Shown here: piece by piece, positions 40,826 to 42,862 of the stretch
Layout of the letters: every line of letters starts with the position of its first letter
Position numbering within the stretch: the first letter of the stretch is position 1
Origin: DATFEN01 sp035691285
Lineage (GTDB): Bacteria > Acidobacteriota > Vicinamibacteria > Fen-336
DNA length: 42,862 nucleotides
Direction: 5' to 3'
NCBI GenBank assembly: GCA_035691285.1
Contig: DASSJI010000007.1
Location: forward strand, 1-42,862
The notes under the pieces: model-generated
The model's database searches: none
Told to the model about the DNA's origin: nothing
What the model saw: the letters and a program-made list of their open reading frames with translations, nothing else
Made by a program: the position numbers and the translations under genes

Positions 40826-42862
40826 TCAGGCCCGGCGCAGCGGCCTCGGCCCGGCCCGGTCCCCCTGGTGCTCGGCGTAGTAGCTCCGGTAGTACTCGCC
40901 GTAGTACTGGCTGTAGTAGTAGGAGTTCCGGGCCAGGTCGACCTTGTTCAGCACCACGCCGACGATCTTGCCGCCGATGCCCGTGATCTGGTCGAGGGAG
41001 CGGTGCACGCCGGGGCGCGTGCCCTGCTCGGCGCCGATCACGAAGATCACGCCGTCGACGAAGGGGCAGAGCACCGGCGTGTCGGCCATGGCCAGCGCGG
41101 GCGGGGTGTCGATGAGCACCCAGTCGTAGTGATCGCGCAGCGCGGTGACGACCTCCCGCATGCGGTTCGAGCCCAGGAGCTCCACCGGGTTGGGCGGGAT
41201 GTAGCCGCACGGCAGGACGCTCAGCCCCTTCGTTCGCGCCGCCTGGATCGTCTGCGACGCCGAGCTCTTGCCCACGACGAGGTCCGACAGCCCCGGCGTC
41301 TTGGCGAAGCCGAAGTGCTGATGCACGGTGGGCCGGCGCAGGTCGCCGTCCACGATCAGGACACGCGCGCCGTTGTGGGCGAGCGCCTCGGCCAGGTTCA
41401 CGGCGGTCGTGGTCTTGCCCTCGCCGGGCTCGGCGCTCGTCAGGACCAGCACGCGCCCGCCCGCGTTGGGGACGCTGAAGATCAGGTTGGTGCGCAGGAT
41501 CCGGTACGCCTCGGCCACGGCCGACTGCGGGTTCCGGATCGTGGTTTGGACCCGCCGGCCTTCCTCGCCGCCCTTGGGAGAGACGTCGGGGACCATGCCG
41601 AGGAACGGCAGGCCGAGCGTTTGCTTCACGTCTTCCGGCGTGCGGAAGGTGTTGTCCAGGTGCTCGAACAGGACGGCGAGCCCGATGCCCAGCAGCAGGC
41701 CGAGGAAGAGGCCCATCTGGTAGTTCCGCATCTTGCGCGGGACGATCGGCCCGCCGGGCATCTGCGCCTTCTCGACGACGCGGATGTTCGTCGCGCGCAG
41801 CTCGCTCTCCAGGCCCGTCTCCTTGGAGCGGCTCACCAGCTCGCGGAAGAGCTGCTGGTTGGCCTCGACCTCGCGCTTGAGGACGTTGTACTCGATCCCC
41901 TTGCGGTTCAGGTCGAGGGCCTCCTGCTTCGTCGCCTCCAGGTTGGCGGCGAGGTTTGCCTCCTGCTGGGCGGCGGTGCGGTAGTCGCTCTCCATCGAGC
42001 GCACCGTGTTCTGCGCCTCGGCATGGAGCTTGACCTCGGTGGCGCGGATCTCGTTCGCGAGGCGCACCATGTCGGGATGCCTCTCGCCCAGGGTCTCGGA
42101 GAGCTTCTCCCGCTCCCGCTGCAGCTCGCTGATGCGCGCCCTGAGCCCCTGCACGAGTGGGTTCGCGAGCACCGCGGGATAGGTCTCGAGCTGCGACCCC
42201 GGCAGGTTCCGCATCTGGCTGTACATCGTCTCCTTGTTGATGCGTTCGGTGCGGGCGCTGATCGCCGATGCGGCGAGGGCCGAGAGCTTCTGGTCCACGA
42301 GGCTCTGGCGCTCCTCGAGATTCACGAGCCGCTCCTTCTCGCGGTACTGCTGGAGCGCCCGCTCGGCGGCCTCGACCTTCTTGCGCTGCTCCGCGACCCG
42401 CTCCGACAGCCAGCCGGTAGCCTCCGACGAGGTCGTGTAGCGGAACTCCAGCGCCTGCTCGATGTAGGTCTGGGCGATGGCGTTGGCGACGTCCATCGCC
42501 ACCCTGGGCTCGTAGGCCCGGAAGTGGAGGTTCACGAGGCGGCTCCCGCCCACGGGCTCGATCGTCAGGCGGGAGCGGAAGGCCCCGACGGCAGGCGCCA
42601 GGGGCAGACCCTCGTTGTCCAGCGTGGCCGCAGGCTGGCGCCCCAGCACCCTCCGCTGGAAGCGCTCCCAGGGCGACATGAGCGGCCCCGTCTGCAGCTC
42701 GGCGCTCTTCGTGAGGTTCATCTTCTCGACGACGCGCTCGGCCAGCGTCCGACCCCGCAGCAGCTCGAACTGGGTCTGGTAGTAGTCGGCGCTGCCCTGC
42801 ATGGCCTCGACCAGCTCCTTGGTCGGCAGCACGTTCGGGATGTCCTGGTCGATCAGGATCTG
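40826..42862 (-). CDS. Wzz/BY-kinase: exopolysaccharide chain-length and tyrosine autokinase (5' end outside window)
   Basis: Polysaccharide co-polymerase fused to a bacterial tyrosine kinase; at least 678 codons are visible and the frame continues past 42862. The visible N-terminus (DQDIPNVLPTKELVEAMQGS, then YYQTQFELLRGRTLAERV) is the periplasmic Wzz-type part, followed by a long coiled coil (QQEANLAANLEATKQEALDL), the GNVR region and a TM segment (MGLFLGLLLGIGLAVLFEH). The kinase half has Walker A SAEPGEGKTTT, A' VLIVDGDLRRPT and B VLIDTPPAL. The C-terminus is tyrosine-rich (SYYYSQYYGEYYRSYY), the usual autophosphorylation cluster. It controls chain length and export of exopolysaccharide. 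The GTG at 42832 is not accepted as the start because family similarity continues upstream. Confidence 0.93.
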   Translation of the reverse strand, partial: QILIDQDIPNVLPTKELVEAMQGSADYYQTQFELLRGRTLAERVVEKMNLTKSAELQTGPLMSPWERFQRRVLGRQPAATLDNEGLPLAPAVGAFRSRLTIEPVGGSRLVNLHFRAYEPRVAMDVANAIAQTYIEQALEFRYTTSSEATGWLSERVAEQRKKVEAAERALQQYREKERLVNLEERQSLVDQKLSALAASAISARTERINKETMYSQMRNLPGSQLETYPAVLANPLVQGLRARISELQREREKLSETLGERHPDMVRLANEIRATEVKLHAEAQNTVRSMESDYRTAAQQEANLAANLEATKQEALDLNRKGIEYNVLKREVEANQQLFRELVSRSKETGLESELRATNIRVVEKAQMPGGPIVPRKMRNYQMGLFLGLLLGIGLAVLFEHLDNTFRTPEDVKQTLGLPFLGMVPDVSPKGGEEGRRVQTTIRNPQSAVAEAYRILRTNLIFSVPNAGGRVLVLTSAEPGEGKTTTAVNLAEALAHNGARVLIVDGDLRRPTVHQHFGFAKTPGLSDLVVGKSSASQTIQAARTKGLSVLPCGYIPPNPVELLGSNRMREVVTALRDHYDWVLIDTPPALAMADTPVLCPFVDGVIFVIGAEQGTRPGVHRSLDQITGIGGKIVGVVLNKVDLARNSYYYSQYYGEYYRSYYAEHQGDRAGPRPLRRA

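Overview
The window is GC-rich bacterial chromosome packed with genes on both strands. It looks like a soil or subsurface Acidobacteriota genome. The main clues are a secreted VWA protein matching the acidobacterial 'VWFA-related' family, a Ser/Thr kinase fused to PD40/TolB-type propeller repeats, a second kinase with a PEGA tail, and several BACON/CnaB-like secreted proteins. The taxonomic call is inference from gene content. No rRNA, tRNA, CRISPR array, prophage or complete insertion sequence was seen. About 33 protein genes are supported. Gaps are short; the largest (about 140-310 bp) are occupied by one repeat family. The 94-bp gap 23606-23699 shows nothing recognisable.

Layout. Positions 1-6581 (minus) hold a secreted VWA protein and an OmpA-type lipoprotein, then a perfect hairpin, then an ECF sigma factor, its zinc-finger anti-sigma factor, a homocysteine S-methyltransferase and a propeller kinase that runs off the left edge. 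Positions 6697-13765 hold L-threonine dehydrogenase, a creatininase-family hydrolase, two GAF-GAF-SpoIIE phosphatases of the RsbU type, a FabZ-like protein without the usual catalytic histidine, and a pseudouridine synthase. Positions 13403-16209 hold an SMC/RecF-like ATPase coupled to a small all-helical protein, a possible undescribed defence or DNA-repair pair. Positions 16323-24829 hold an M20 peptidase, an alkaline-phosphatase-superfamily lipoprotein, a heterodimeric ABC exporter, a SprT-like metalloprotease, a deoxynucleoside kinase and folK.

Positions 24872-35648 hold a zinc-ribbon/PEGA kinase, a poly-Thr/BACON secreted protein, and a fatty-acid beta-oxidation block: TetR-type fadR, acyl-CoA ligase, fadN, fadA and fadE. 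Two operators with identical half-sites (TGAATG-N6-CATTCA) lie upstream of fadR and over the fadN start codon, so the regulon can be read from the sequence. Gene content and operator resemble the Bacillus subtilis FadR system. Positions 35659-42862 hold a lipoprotein with DxDGxxD-like repeats, an O-antigen-ligase-like membrane protein, an FHA-domain membrane protein, a CnaB-like secreted protein and a Wzz/BY-kinase with a tyrosine-rich tail. The ligase-like protein and BY-kinase suggest exopolysaccharide assembly.

The most unusual structure is a dispersed repeat (core ACCACAGAGGACACAGAG) seen four times. In one copy, opposed arms flank a truncated GxxExxY-family gene, and the whole 307-bp unit sits between two ATGA tetranucleotides exactly where the two ABC exporter genes would otherwise overlap by ATGA. 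This looks like insertion of a small mobile element with a 4-bp target duplication, leaving the interrupted operon translationally coupled.
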